NCBI GenBank assembly: GCA_011032825.1
Contig: JAADJZ010000016.1
Location: 434,001-498,000 of the forward strand
Source of the DNA: Massariosphaeria phaeospora
Taxonomy: Eukaryota > Ascomycota > Dothideomycetes > Pleosporales
Direction of reading: 5' to 3'
DNA: 64,000 nt
Program-made: the position numbers and the translations under genes
Notes under the pieces: generated by a model
Seen by the model: only the letters and a program-made list of their open reading frames with translations
What the model was told of the DNA's origin: nothing
Databases searched by the model: none
Part shown: piece by piece, positions 9,877 through 22,726 of the stretch
How positions within the stretch are numbered: the first letter of the stretch is position 1
Layout: each line of letters begins with the position of its first letter

Positions 9877-12135
9877 TTAATACGTTCGCTTGAACGGCGG
9901 CACCGCCTTGCACTCGTTCTCATCAAGCGTCGTGCCAATCACGGCCCTATAACCCAGTTCCGTCTTGCTATGCGGCTGCTTCTGCCACGACAGCGTGTGC
10001 TTCATCCATTTCTTGTCGTCGCGCTCCGGGTAGTCCTCACGCGCGTGTGCGCCTCGCGACTCCAAGCGGTTTGCAGCGGACTCGGCCGTCTGCACTGCGC
10101 AGGTGAGCAGATTGCGCAGCTCGAGCGTCTCGGTGAGGTCGGTGTTCCAGATCATGCTGCGGTCCTTGACGCCGACGTCGGCGAAGGTGGCGTCGACTTC
10201 GCGGATCTTCTTGACGCCCTCGTCGAGCGACTCTTGGGTGCGGAAGACGGCGACGTCGGTCTGCATGACCTTCTGCATGGCCAGGCGGATCTCGGCAGTC
10301 GACTTGGAACCGTTCGCGTTGCGCACCTGGTCGAGGACTTGGATCGAGTCGGCGCCTGCGTCGGCCTGGATGGGGTCGGCTGTTTGGCCGGGCGAGAAAT
10401 TGTCACGGATCGTGTGGGAGACGGCACGGCCGAAGACGATGAGATCGAGGAGGGAGTTGGCACCCAGTCGGTTGGCGCCATGTACAGAGACACAAGCAGC
10501 CTCACCGCAAGCGAAAAGACCTGGAACAACTTTATCTTTGCCCGCATCGTCGACCGTGACTACCTCGCCGGTGTACTTGGTAGGAATACCGCCCATGTTG
10601 TAGTGGACAGTCGGTAGGACGGGGATGGGCTGCTTCGTGACATCAACACCAGAGAAGATAGCGGCAGTTTCAGAGATGCCCGGGAGACGCTCGTGGAGAA
10701 CCTCGGCTGGTAGATGGCTGAGCTGGAGGTAAATGTGATCCTTGTCCGGTCCCACACCACGGCCCTCGCGGATTTCAAGGGTCATTGATCGAGATACAAC
10801 GTCGCGGGAGGCTAGATCCTTGGCCGTTGGCGCATAACGTTCCATAAAGCGTTCACCCTCGGAGTTCAGCAGATAGCCACCCTCGCCACGGGACCCCTCC
10901 GTGATCAGGCAGCCAGCGCCATAGATACCAGTCGGGTGAAATTGAACGAACTCCATATCCTGGTTGGGAAGACCGGCGCGAGCAACCATAGCCATACCAT
11001 CACCCGTGCACGTGTGAGCCGATGTGCAGCTGAAGTAGGCACGGCCGTAACCCCCAGTGGCCAAAACAGTGTTCTTGGCGATGAATCTATGGATCGTCCC
11101 GTCTTCCTGGTTGTATGCCACGACGCCCTTGCAGACGCCGTCTTCCATTATCAGGTCAGTGGCAAAGTACTCGATGAAGTACTTCGTGTTGTGCCGTAGA
11201 GATTGTCCATATAGAGTGTGAAGAAGCGCGTGTCCGGTCCTGTCGGCGGCTGCACAGCATCGGTATGCCTGTCCGCCTTTGCCATATTTCTGAGACTGAC
11301 CTCCGAATGCACGTTGGTAACTAAGGCTTTGTCAATACATCGGCCGCGTGCAGTGCATGCCATCAGCTTACATTCGGCCGTCGTCTGTTCTTGAAAAGGG
11401 ACACCCGTAGTTCTCAAGCTCAATAACGGACTGGGGCGCTTCTCGTGTCATATAATGGATGGCATCTTGATCGCCTAGCCAATCTGAGCCTTTGACAGTG
11501 TCATACATGTGCCATCGCCAATCATCCTCGTGCATACTAGAAAAGCGACTGTCAGTAACAACATTCACAGCACTGGTTTTCCATGGCACTCACTTTCCTA
11601 GCGCGGCATTGATCCCTCCCTGTGCAGCAACCGTGTGTGACCGTGTCGGAAAGAGCTTGGATATACAAGCGGTATTGAAGCCAGCTTCAGCGAGACCAAA
11701 CGCCGCTCGCAGACCAGCTCCTCCGGCTCCAACAACCACGGCATCGTACTCGTGGTCGATCACAGGATATTTGCTAGAGATGAATCCGGAAGCCTCTTTT
11801 GCCCTTAAGTTCTCGGTGGCGAATATGCGCGCTGCAGGTCGTGTTGACGAGAAAGCGCGGGCGGGTGTGCGAATGCTTCTCGAGACCTGTCGAGATAACT
11901 GTTAGCCATTGGTAATCCACCATGAACCACGACCATCAACACCACTATGCTGGCTCGATCCCATTGCGATGCTTTCCTATGGAGGTGCCGTAGTGGAAGG
12001 ACCCGTGGGGGTGTGGGACTCGCCGCGTGCGGAGCCTGTCCGGCGGGGATCAAGATGTACAGGTGGCGCACGGGAGCTTCAGAGGGGTCTCACCTGGCTC
12101 GCAAGCTGCATACGACGCATTTTGAGGCAGCTCAT
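9877..12135 (-). CDS. SDH1: Succinate dehydrogenase flavoprotein subunit, mitochondrial
   Basis: The catalytic FAD subunit of respiratory complex II, which oxidises succinate to fumarate. Exons on the minus strand are 12094-12135, 11594-11886, 11372-11536 and 9877-11320, giving 647 residues. A basic, serine-rich presequence ([17 protein letters not shown]) precedes [15 protein letters not shown], the FAD Rossmann motif. [10 protein letters not shown] holds the His (about residue 98) that bonds FAD covalently. [37 protein letters not shown] and [16 protein letters not shown] are the substrate-binding and capping-domain signatures. The C-terminus AVPPFKRTY is complete. Intron 1 (207 nt) is much longer than the other introns (51-57 nt) and splits the presequence after 14 codons. 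The paralogue question cannot be judged from this window. Confidence 0.97.
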
Positions 12136-13172
12136 GGTGACTGCGGCCGGGGACTTGGAGAGTGGAGGGGTGCAGTTGGTGTCGTATGGTGTCTCCAGAG
12201 CAGCGAAGCCGTCAAGCGATCATGAAGGTGCGCCCGCCGGCTTTGCATTGCCGACTTCCTGATTGGTCCGAACAGCAACCTCGGCGCAACAGAGCGGAAT
12301 GGAAATCTGCTCCGGCTTCATCCTTCACACATCCATATTCGTTCTGAATGAATAGCATTGCCTGCCATATATGAACTTCCAATGCGAACATCTGCTAGAT
12401 GGTTTAGACAGCGTGGCTCCACATGTGTACTTAGGAATGTAGTAGCATTCGATTGACTACTACTTACAGGAAATGCAGATATTCGCAAGTGAGAACATGG
12501 GGCGAAAATAAGACTGCTGTCGAAGCACATCAATTTGAAATCGAAGTGATGGCGTCATAGACCCCTTCACAGCGACTAGCTGGGCACATCTCGACCCGTT
12601 AGAGTACCTATGGTGGCCACGCGATGATTGCTGTCAAAGAGAAGTCATACCGATCTTAGCCATATGACAGTGCAATGGCCACTCTGCTTTGGTACCTAGG
12701 TACTCTGTACTGTATTCTCCAACTGTTTGGGAATATACTTGCACATGGTGAAGTAGAGAGCTAATCTACCCCAAATTTTATGATGACGTGAGAAGACATC
12801 CTCATTATTGTGTGGTTCTTTCATTATATTGGCAAGAAAATGTCTTTCAAAAGAGATCCTTGGATTATGGGAGTGGCTCAGCTCTGATACTATTAACCAT
12901 GAATCGAACATGCCAGTTTCAAGCGAAGACACGTAGCTGTAGTATACCAAGTAGGAAAATCGATTCGTGCGTTGTCCGCAGGTTGAAAGTGTCGTTAGCC
13001 GTTCTCCAAATTATGGATAATGCATCACCAAACACTGGTTTTCTGGAGTAACGATAAAGTGAGAATCTTTGAATTTTGTTTTTCAGTCACTCAGCCATCA
13101 TAGCTACCGTAAGCCCATGCCATTCGCCTAAGAGCCCAAGAAGAAAGTATGCACTCGACCACCGCGACCAAA
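12136..13172. other. Intergenic between SDH1 and RPL3
   Basis: About 1.0 kb upstream of SDH1 and downstream of RPL3. It is AT-richer than the surrounding genes (especially 12340-13080) with only short, unconvincing open frames. The SDH1 promoter is expected near 12140-12350. Confidence 0.5.
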
Positions 13173-15017
<1,845 letters not shown>

Positions 15018-16843
15018 ATGGTCGACGCAGAGGGCAGCCCGACGACGTGGAAGTTTACGCAGTACGTTTACCCTCACACACCACCATGCCATTGCTTGCG
15101 GACTATTCTTTTTTGCTCATCTCGGTCTGGTGCAGCAACAGGCTGGCATTCATGCTTTAAAGTGAGGCTAACGCGGGTAGATGCTTTGGCGACAAAGGTG
15201 ACGTCGAAGATATAACAGAAGGTAGGCACGGTCCAAACTGTACATGCATGCACCTGTGCTTGTCGCTCTTGTGTAATGGTATACTAATGACTGGCACCAG
15301 CGGATATCATTTCGACGGTCGAATTTGACCAGACCGGCAATTACCTAGCCACCGGCGACAAAGGCGGTCGTGTAGTGCTGTTCGAGAGAAACGAGACGGT
15401 AGGTTTTCGTCTTGAGGGGTGCAGTCTTACTATTGCGTGTGCTGCTGTACTATACGGTTACTGACGCCTGTCTCAGAAAAAGACATGCGAATACAAGTTC
15501 CACACCGAGTTCCAATCACACGAGCCCGAGTTCGATTACCTAAAGTCCCTCGAGATAGAAGAGAAGATCAACAAGATCAAATGGTGCCGCCGACAGAATG
15601 CCTCACATTACTTGCTTTCAACCAACGATAAAACAATAAAGCTCTGGAAGGTGTTTGAGAAGTCGTTAAAAGTGGTGGCGGAGAACAACCTGTCACACGA
15701 ACTCACCCCGGGAGGGGGAGTCGCTGGCTCTGGCGGACCAGTGCGGAATCCAAATGCCCAATTCCGCAGCGCCACCGATCTTAAGCTGCCTCGACTCACC
15801 CACCACGATACCGTTGTTGCCGCGGTACCCCGCAAGACGTATGCCAACGCACACGCATACCATATCAATAGCATATCGGTCAACAGCGATGGAGAGACTT
15901 TTATCAGCAGTGACGATCTCCGCATCAACCTATGGAACCTGAACATCCAGGATCAGAGCTTCAACATCGTGGACATCAAGCCCGCCAACATGGAGGAGCT
16001 CACCGAGGTCATAACCGCCGCTGAATTCCACCCTCAGAGTTGCAACTGGTTCATGTACGCCAGCTCCAAAGGCACGATCAAGCTGGCGGACATGCGAGAG
16101 AGCGCTCTTTGTGACCAGCACGCGAAACGTAAGTGGACATGAAACAACATAGGCTAAACTACCTGCTAAAATCCATACAGAGTTTGAGCAAGAGGAAGAC
16201 CCTTCTTCTCGCTCCTTCTTCTCCGAGATCATATCCTCCATATCAGACGTCCGTTTCTCGCACGATGGACGGTACATTCTCTCTCGAGATTACCTTACGG
16301 TAAAGATTTGGGATGTAAATATGGAGCGGACCCCGATCAAGACGATTCCAATTCATGAACACCTGAGGCCACGGCTGTGTGATACGTACGAGAATGATAG
16401 CATATTCGACAAGTTTGAGGTGGTCTTCTCTGGTGATGCCAAGAACGTCATGACGGGCAGCTACAACAACAACTTCATGATATACCCATCCGACCCGGAG
16501 AAAGATACTGAAGTTGTACTTCAGGCCGACAAATCGGCCTTCAAGGCCAAGAAGGTCGGCATACCGACTCCGATGAACTCCGCAACAAGCCCTGGCGGCT
16601 CTAAGAAAGGAGGTTCCAGAGCAGGCAGCCCTGCTGCTGGGGCCGTTGGCCAGGGCCAGCGCATGAGGAAGGAGACTGATGCTGATCAGATTGATTTCAA
16701 CAAGAAGATCCTACATATGAGTTGGCATCCATTCGAGGACAGCATTGCCATCGCAGCGACTAACAATGTAAGTACTGCTTCCGCCAACTTTACCATTAAC
16801 ATGACTGACCTCCCCGAAGCTCTTTGTCTTTTCGGCACTATAG
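15018..16843 (+). CDS. CDC55: Protein phosphatase 2A regulatory B subunit (B55/Cdc55)
   Basis: A WD40 beta-propeller that targets the PP2A catalytic core to substrates, controlling mitosis, septation and polarity. Six exons (15018-15061, 15181-15221, 15301-15398, 15477-16128, 16181-16767, 16820-16843) give 481 residues. Signatures are [21 protein letters not shown] at the N-terminus (split across exons 2 and 3), [47 protein letters not shown] sequence after exon 3, [26 protein letters not shown], and [15 protein letters not shown] Gly/Ser-rich insertion (about residues 400-445, [15 protein letters not shown]) interrupts the last blade, as in other fungal B55 proteins. The final exon is 24 nt and encodes LFVFSAL plus stop, using an AAG acceptor. 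Confidence 0.94.
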
Positions 16844-17877
16844 GAAACCCTTCATCCATAGCGCGGCAGGTTCTGTTCTGGGCATTCGCAACTAGAGGCA
16901 TCCATATGCATTTTTTGGTCACCCTTCCCTTACTCTATTCCAACGTTTTGGTAGTGGCCTGCTCGAACAGTGCGAGGATGGTCGATGGACTTCGGGCCGG
17001 ATGGACACGTACGGAGACTGTTCGAGCGTTTCATGTGACAATGCACCGTAACGGAAAGCAACAGCTATGTAGATCGTACGCCACGATAATGATAATGGAT
17101 AGTGGCGCTTCTGGTACGGTGATCAGCAAAAATTGTATTGAGCTACATATTACGCAACAGGCAACCGTGAACCGTGATGAGCTGTGCTCTGTATGTACCG
17201 CATACAAGTCGTGCTTGCCTAAAAATTCAAAGACGATGTAAACGAGTCGATCTACGAAGGTTATGAGCGGTTAGGGACACCTCCAGACATTCAGTATGCC
17301 TTCACTAATCAAATGTATTAATCCACAGCCCGATTTTGAAGTTGCAAAAGTACTCAAATACCTGTGGTAGCAAAATCGGGTGAGGGTGAGGATAAGTATA
17401 CTTAGATGTCAGCTTGCAGGGGTCGCATCAGCCCTACGGCGAAGTGCCGCTAGCGTCCGCAAGTTTCCACCGCTTCGGAACTCCACGTCAACACTGTCAA
17501 CGAACGCACACAATTGTCAGTCTTTTGATTTGGATTGAGCATATAGATTTTTAACTGTTTTTTTATTACTGATTGGTGTTTCTTTATCCTTCCTGTGAGT
17601 CTTTCTTTCCAATTAGCAAATCGGCTCTTCTCTGCACGTCATCACATATCATGTACTTTCTTCGTCCTACTCTTTACATCCCATGTGCCCTTGCACATCT
17701 GCAATTGGAACCGGAAGCAAACACTGCCAGTCATATCCCTCGTCTAACTAGAATCAGGGCTGAACCAAAGCGTTCTTATTGCACTGTCGCCACGGTCTTT
17801 GCCAGCAGACAAGATACCCGCTCTGTTGTGCTGCCCGGTCCTTCACAAACGGCATATCGGCTTTCCTCGAAATCGGC
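16844..17877. other. Intergenic between CDC55 and the YEA4-type transporter
   Basis: 1.0 kb containing the CDC55 3' UTR and the transporter promoter. The frame across the last CDC55 intron stays open to 17241 but loses family similarity after the splice donor at 16768, so it is read-through and not coding. Nothing else is recognised. Confidence 0.5.
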
Positions 17878-19129
17878 ATGGCGGCACTTGCACCCCTTGC
17901 TGGGAGCTTCGCGCTCATCTTCGGTGGATGCTGCTCTAATGTATGTATTATGTCTTCTGGACCACATGACGTAGCTAACCCCATTCCCTAAAGGTTTACT
18001 GTCTCGAAGCCATAGTCAAGTACATCTACCCTCTACATCCCCTTACCCCTTACCCCTATACTAATCCCCCTCTCCCCTCAGACACGAACCCGACTCGGGC
18101 CTCCTCATCACCCTCTTCCAGTTCATCTTCACCTGCCTGTCGACGTTGCACTACCAATTCGACCCCCGCAGCCGCTACTGCCTCAAGTCGTCGCCCGTGC
18201 CCTTCCGCAAATGGTGCATCAGCGCGGGGCTGTTCTTCGCCGTCAACATGTTGAACAACTGGGCGTTTGCGTTTAACATCAGCGTGCCGGTGCACATCAT
18301 CCTGCGCAGCTTCGGCAGCGTGACGACTATGGCGGTCGGCTGGCTGCGCGGGAAGCGGTATACGGCTGTACAGGTGGGGAGTGTGGCCGTGTTGACGGTC
18401 GGAGTGGTGGTTAGTGCGTGGGCGGACGCGACAGCTAAGGTATGTGTATATTTGATGGTGGTCTACTGTGTACTCCCTCGCTCCAGGCCGCGGGACATTC
18501 ATTTCGTACTGACGCCAAAGCACCAGGGCAAGAAAATGGACTCGTCAGCCATCGACCTCAGCAGCGCATCCTTCGAGTCCGGGCTGCTCATCCTGCTCGT
18601 CGCGCAGCTGCTCTCCGCGTACATGGGCGCCTACGTCGAGGACATCTACGTGCAGTACGGCAACCATTGGCGCGCCAACCTCTTCTACTCGCACCTGCTC
18701 TCACTCCCGCTTTTTCTGAGCTTCTACCCGCTACTACGCTCCCAATTCACGCGCCTGCAGTCCTCTCAGCCCGTCGCCATTCCGCCTAGCCTCGCCGCAT
18801 CGCTCCCACCCCCGCTCATCAAGGCCCTCGTGCGCACGTCGCCGCACGTCCTGTACCTCACTGCTAATGCCGTTACGCAGCTGCTCTGCATCACGGGCGT
18901 CAACATGCTGAGCGCGAACACGACGGCCGTGACGGTGACGATTGTGCTTAATGTAAGGAAGTTGGTGAGTTTTTTGCTGAGTGTGTGGCTGTTTGGAAAT
19001 AGCATGGGCGGGGGCATGATGGTGGGCGCGGCGATGGTGTTTGGGGCGGGCGCGTTGTATGGGTGGGAGACGAGTTGGCGGATTCCGATGAGGAGGAGGG
19101 AGAGGCAGAGGGCGGAGAAGGCGCAGTGA
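17878..19129 (+). CDS. YEA4: UDP-N-acetylglucosamine transporter (YEA4/SLC35B4 family)
   Basis: A nucleotide-sugar antiporter of the ER or Golgi. The yeast homologue Yea4 carries UDP-GlcNAc and affects chitin synthesis. Exons 17878-17940, 17994-18019, 18082-18439 and 18527-19129 encode 349 residues with about ten hydrophobic segments. Family landmarks are FGGCCSNVYCLEAIV, LLITLFQFIFTCLSTL, NNWAFAFNISVPVHIILRS, a long C-terminal pair with SANTTAVTVTIVLNVRKLVSFLLSVWLFGN, and a basic, cytosolic tail (RRRERQRAEKAQ). The start is the ATG whose product begins directly with the first membrane segment; an in-frame ATG at 17779 would add an unlikely 33-residue leader. The third intron (18440-18526) is 87 nt and contains no in-frame stop, so retention would insert 29 residues between two membrane segments. 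Confidence 0.9.
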
Positions 19130-19464
19130 AGAGCAACTGGTTTGTGGGGCGTGGGTGTATGGGCGAGCGTTGTATGTACATAGAGGAGCTCGTCTGTGGG
19201 GTATGGCGGTGCTTTTGATAAACTTAGGCTTGGTGTTGTAGCATAGGTCCTACATTGAAGGTTAGACCAAGTGGACTACAGGAAGATAAGTAATCGATAG
19301 AAGTTCAAGCGACGAGTCCTCTTCTCGAAGTCTTTCCAGCTAACACATCCTAGTGTCAACCTTCGCAGTTGCCGGATTAGGCAGGTTAAATAATTGCACG
19401 TCTTGATCGATTATGAATAAAAGGCAACGTCCCTCTGAGCGACAACATATACATCTACCGACTA
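19130..19464. other. Convergent 3' intergenic
   Basis: 335 bp between the convergent YEA4-type gene and the next membrane-protein gene. It is AT-rich 3' flank with nothing recognised. Confidence 0.5.
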
Positions 19465-21270
19465 TTATGTAGACTTCGGCACGAGATGGAATCCCCCATC
19501 ATCATTCCTCTGCAACCTCACCTCCCCCACCCCCTTCTCCTTCCCCACATACGCCAAGCTCGTCAACTCGTCCGCCTCCCCCATGTCCACCACGACCCGC
19601 GCATCCGTCACCAGCGCCGCAACCGGCCCATCGAACACCACGCCCCTCTCGCACAGCCGCTTCTTGCCCGCCGCCAACACGGCCGACGACAGCGTCAGCA
19701 GCACACTGACCACCAGCCAGGCAAAGACGCGGGCCCGCGAGACCGACGCCCGCACGCGCGACTCGTAGTACTGCACTTCGAGCATGGTCGCGTTCGGGTC
19801 GTAGGACCGCGAGAGCATGTCCCAGGCGCCTTGGTACGAGTAGCGGACCAGCTTGTCGAGGTAGCCGTCGAGGTCGTCCCACGTGTAGAGCGAGGTGGTG
19901 TTCATGAGGGCGACGTTGCTCATGACGTCGGGCATGAGGTACATGGCTTCTTGGACCCAGGGGCCGGCGCGGATGTCGAGCTCGGTGGTCGGGAGGTTGG
20001 CTTCGACGACGCGGTTAGTGACATATGTGCTCTGTGGGCTGTCTGCGACGCCGGCGGTGAGGTTGACGATGGCGTAGGTGTGGCACCACTCGTAGTTGCC
20101 GTGGTCTGTGGTTCTCCACTTGTTGTGGTATGTGGTGCCGAAGATGCTGGCGTTGTACCCTTCACACACTGTGCCGAGCGCAGGGATGCCGAGGAGGATG
20201 ACTGCAGACATGACGCCGTCTTGGAGGTAGTCTGTTGGGCGGTGCCGTTCGAAATACCCCTCAGGAGTGAGGTCACCCTCAGGAGGGAGGTTGTCATGTA
20301 GACCAGGCCTGTCCTCGGGATCAAACAAGACTGCGTTGCCGGGGATGCTGTACCTAAGCGGTGGCTCTTCCACACGCGAGAGTCGAGTCGGATCCTCCTC
20401 GATGTTGTATACAGAATCGTTAGCAATCTTGAAGACTTTGGCGGGTGGATTGACGGTCGGGAACTCGATCGAATGTATTCGGATACACGGTATCACAGCG
20501 CCGTAGAGTGTCGAGTTTACAGGGACCACAACATCCGGATCATCGTTCAGGACGTGGCGGCAGTGCATCCGATCGACCGCTGAGCCGTCCCAAGCTAGTG
20601 CTGTCATTGCAGCTGCTCTACGGATATTGGCACGTCTGTCGACAGTACTGTAGTAGTACCAGAACCAACCCTCCGCACTGGCTTCGAGACTGCCAGCGGC
20701 TGCCAAACGCATGGCCTGGCTATATTCGAACGAGGGAGTCCAGCCGACTGAGCCAGAAAGAAGCGGGCTGATGAATTGCTGAGGAATGACAAGGAAGAGT
20801 AATAGAACGACGAGGCCATCTGCATATGACTTGGGAATAGGAGGGATGTTGAATGACATGATCCGATTGACTTGTGGGAGAGTCAGGCCACGCTTCTCCA
20901 GTAGGATGAACGCGCAGTTCCACATGATTGTCCCTACCCACGCCTGGACTATGATTCTGATGATAGTCAAGGCAGTGGAAATCAGCGTGGTGACGTCCGC
21001 CACTTTGAGTTTGAACCTCCCGCCATCCAAGAATCGGAGTGAGTCTTCTGGAACTGCAAGGTACCCGTCAAGTCTGAAGGCCATGCTGAATGCGAGGGCG
21101 GCGCAGGCTAGGAGATGGAGTGTGGGAAGATTGATTGATCTAAACAGATGACCCCAGGCACTTTCGTTCAACCTGCGTTTTGGAGTTTTTAGAACTGGCA
21201 TCAGTGTGCTCACTTCAGTCGTGTCGAGGATGGCGCGTGACTTTTCGTAGTCTTCATGGTGGGAAGCCAT
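19465..21270 (-). CDS. Intronless multi-pass membrane protein of unknown function
   Basis: A single uninterrupted frame of 601 codons starting MASHHEDYEKS. Hydrophobic segments lie at about residues 51-65, 93-124 and 150-171, with another at about 530-550. Between the third and fourth is a roughly 350-residue hydrophilic domain with several N-glycosylation sequons (NST, NDS, NAS, NLT, NTT, NAT), and after the last is a 50-residue tail. This topology predicts a large extracytoplasmic domain facing the cell wall or vacuole lumen, anchored by a C-terminal helix. I recognise no catalytic motif and no named family; large membrane proteins of this type are common lineage-specific genes in Pezizomycotina. 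It is head-to-head with another orphan membrane-protein gene 1.46 kb away. The absence of introns is unusual among its neighbours. Confidence 0.75.
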   Translation of the reverse strand: MASHHEDYEKSRAILDTTEVSTLMPVLKTPKRRLNESAWGHLFRSINLPTLHLLACAALAFSMAFRLDGYLAVPEDSLRFLDGGRFKLKVADVTTLISTALTIIRIIVQAWVGTIMWNCAFILLEKRGLTLPQVNRIMSFNIPPIPKSYADGLVVLLLFLVIPQQFISPLLSGSVGWTPSFEYSQAMRLAAAGSLEASAEGWFWYYYSTVDRRANIRRAAAMTALAWDGSAVDRMHCRHVLNDDPDVVVPVNSTLYGAVIPCIRIHSIEFPTVNPPAKVFKIANDSVYNIEEDPTRLSRVEEPPLRYSIPGNAVLFDPEDRPGLHDNLPPEGDLTPEGYFERHRPTDYLQDGVMSAVILLGIPALGTVCEGYNASIFGTTYHNKWRTTDHGNYEWCHTYAIVNLTAGVADSPQSTYVTNRVVEANLPTTELDIRAGPWVQEAMYLMPDVMSNVALMNTTSLYTWDDLDGYLDKLVRYSYQGAWDMLSRSYDPNATMLEVQYYESRVRASVSRARVFAWLVVSVLLTLSSAVLAAGKKRLCERGVVFDGPVAALVTDARVVVDMGEADELTSLAYVGKEKGVGEVRLQRNDDGGFHLVPKST

Positions 21271-22726
21271 AGCGTCTGGAAGGAATCGATAATACGATGA
21301 ACTCCAGAATAAAAGGAGTGATATTCAGTATCGAAGTGACGGATTTTATTGGGGTAGAGGGAATAATAAGGATCATTGGGCTTGATAATCTGGACAACCA
21401 CTGCGTTGTTTCGACAGCCTAAGTATGCCAGGTAAGCGACCGAAGATGCGGCTCTGCGAGCTCCAAACCTAGGAGTCTAGCTATGTGTAAAGCCGGTCAG
21501 TAGACAAGTGCCAATGCCGTGGCGTTCCTTTCATCCCTACTTGTTCGTAAACATGCAGCAACGCATACGAACCTTTGCTGACGTACAACCATGTCGGCGG
21601 CTCCGACATAAGATACCGCCAACTCGAACCGTATTAGGAACGTTACTGGGGTCAACGACATCTGGATATAGTAGCAATAAGAGAGATATTGAAGTACCAT
21701 CAAGAAGGAAGCCACTCTTGGCACGGGTTTGCCGATCATAGCCTTGGAAGCAATCTCGTACCGATCCCTTGGGTACAGTTGAACCCATCCAAGACCCGAA
21801 AGAGGTGTCCTAAGTGGCTGTTCGACAGATACTCCACCGCGAAGTCGGCGATGAAGTGCTTAGTCGCTCAGTGTGTCACAGATAGGCGGACAACTCTTTG
21901 ATTCGTTGAGGTTAGTGCGCCTGATGTGCTATGTTGTCAACCCCACAAGGCTTGCTCATGGAATCGAAGACAGCCCTACGGTTTACCGATGTATCCGAGT
22001 GCAAGTAGGAGTGGACATACGAACAATAGTGTTCCATTGCCATTTGATGATCAATCGACACAGCTCAGACTGACTAGGCAAGTGCTGTGAATAGTAGAAG
22101 CCTGAAGGGCACACCAGCTCCCGCCGTCAACCAGGTCGGCGAATTGAACCCTGCTTCCACGGATCCCACTGGCGACTGTGTGTCGAGACAATCAGCCAGG
22201 ACCCGGCAGAGTGGGAGGTGTCCTGTCGTGTCGATGCTGTGTAGGTGGACCCGCACCAGCTGATGGGGTGCCACTTCGGCGACGAGCGGACGCCGGGCGT
22301 GCAGCAATCCGAAAAGAGCCCGACAACACAGGAAACAGAGCATGGATTAGCGAGAAGACATGCGCGGATGCTGAAGTCGTCGCGAGGTGCCTGTCTATTG
22401 GAGTTGTGGACGACGCCCGTCAGACGTCGTTTCCCCTCTTGCCGAGCTAGCCCCTTGCGGTTGGCGTTCCGCCCCGCTTTCACAACCACATCTCGTCCCT
22501 CTTCAGCCCCGAACACGACACTCGACATATTGGCACCATGGGGTGCTGTTTACCACTGAATACGGTGCTTGGCCTGGGAAGCTATGGCCAATACACTGAG
22601 AGACAGCATGCGGCTCAAAAATTCAGCCTGCCTGCCGGACGAAGACAGCATGAGTATAAGGCGCCATAATCATGCCACACATGTACACTAAACTACAGCT
22701 CTTGTTAAGTCTTGGAGCCTCTCAAC
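21271..22726. promoter_or_regulatory. Divergent promoter region between two orphan membrane-protein genes
   Basis: 1.46 kb between divergent starts. A TATAAG element at 22655-22660 lies 67 bases before the ATG of the plus-strand gene and could be its TATA box. Short open frames on both strands (for example 22127-22528) are mutually overlapping and show no domain. Confidence 0.45.

Noticed and set aside
16844..17241. Extension of the CDC55 frame for 158 codons past the last donor
   Set aside because: Similarity to B55 stops at the splice donor, and splicing to LFVFSAL-stop restores the family C-terminus.
17779..17877. Upstream in-frame ATG for the YEA4-type transporter
   Set aside because: It would add a Cys/Arg-rich leader absent from the family; the ATG at 17878 begins directly at the first membrane segment.
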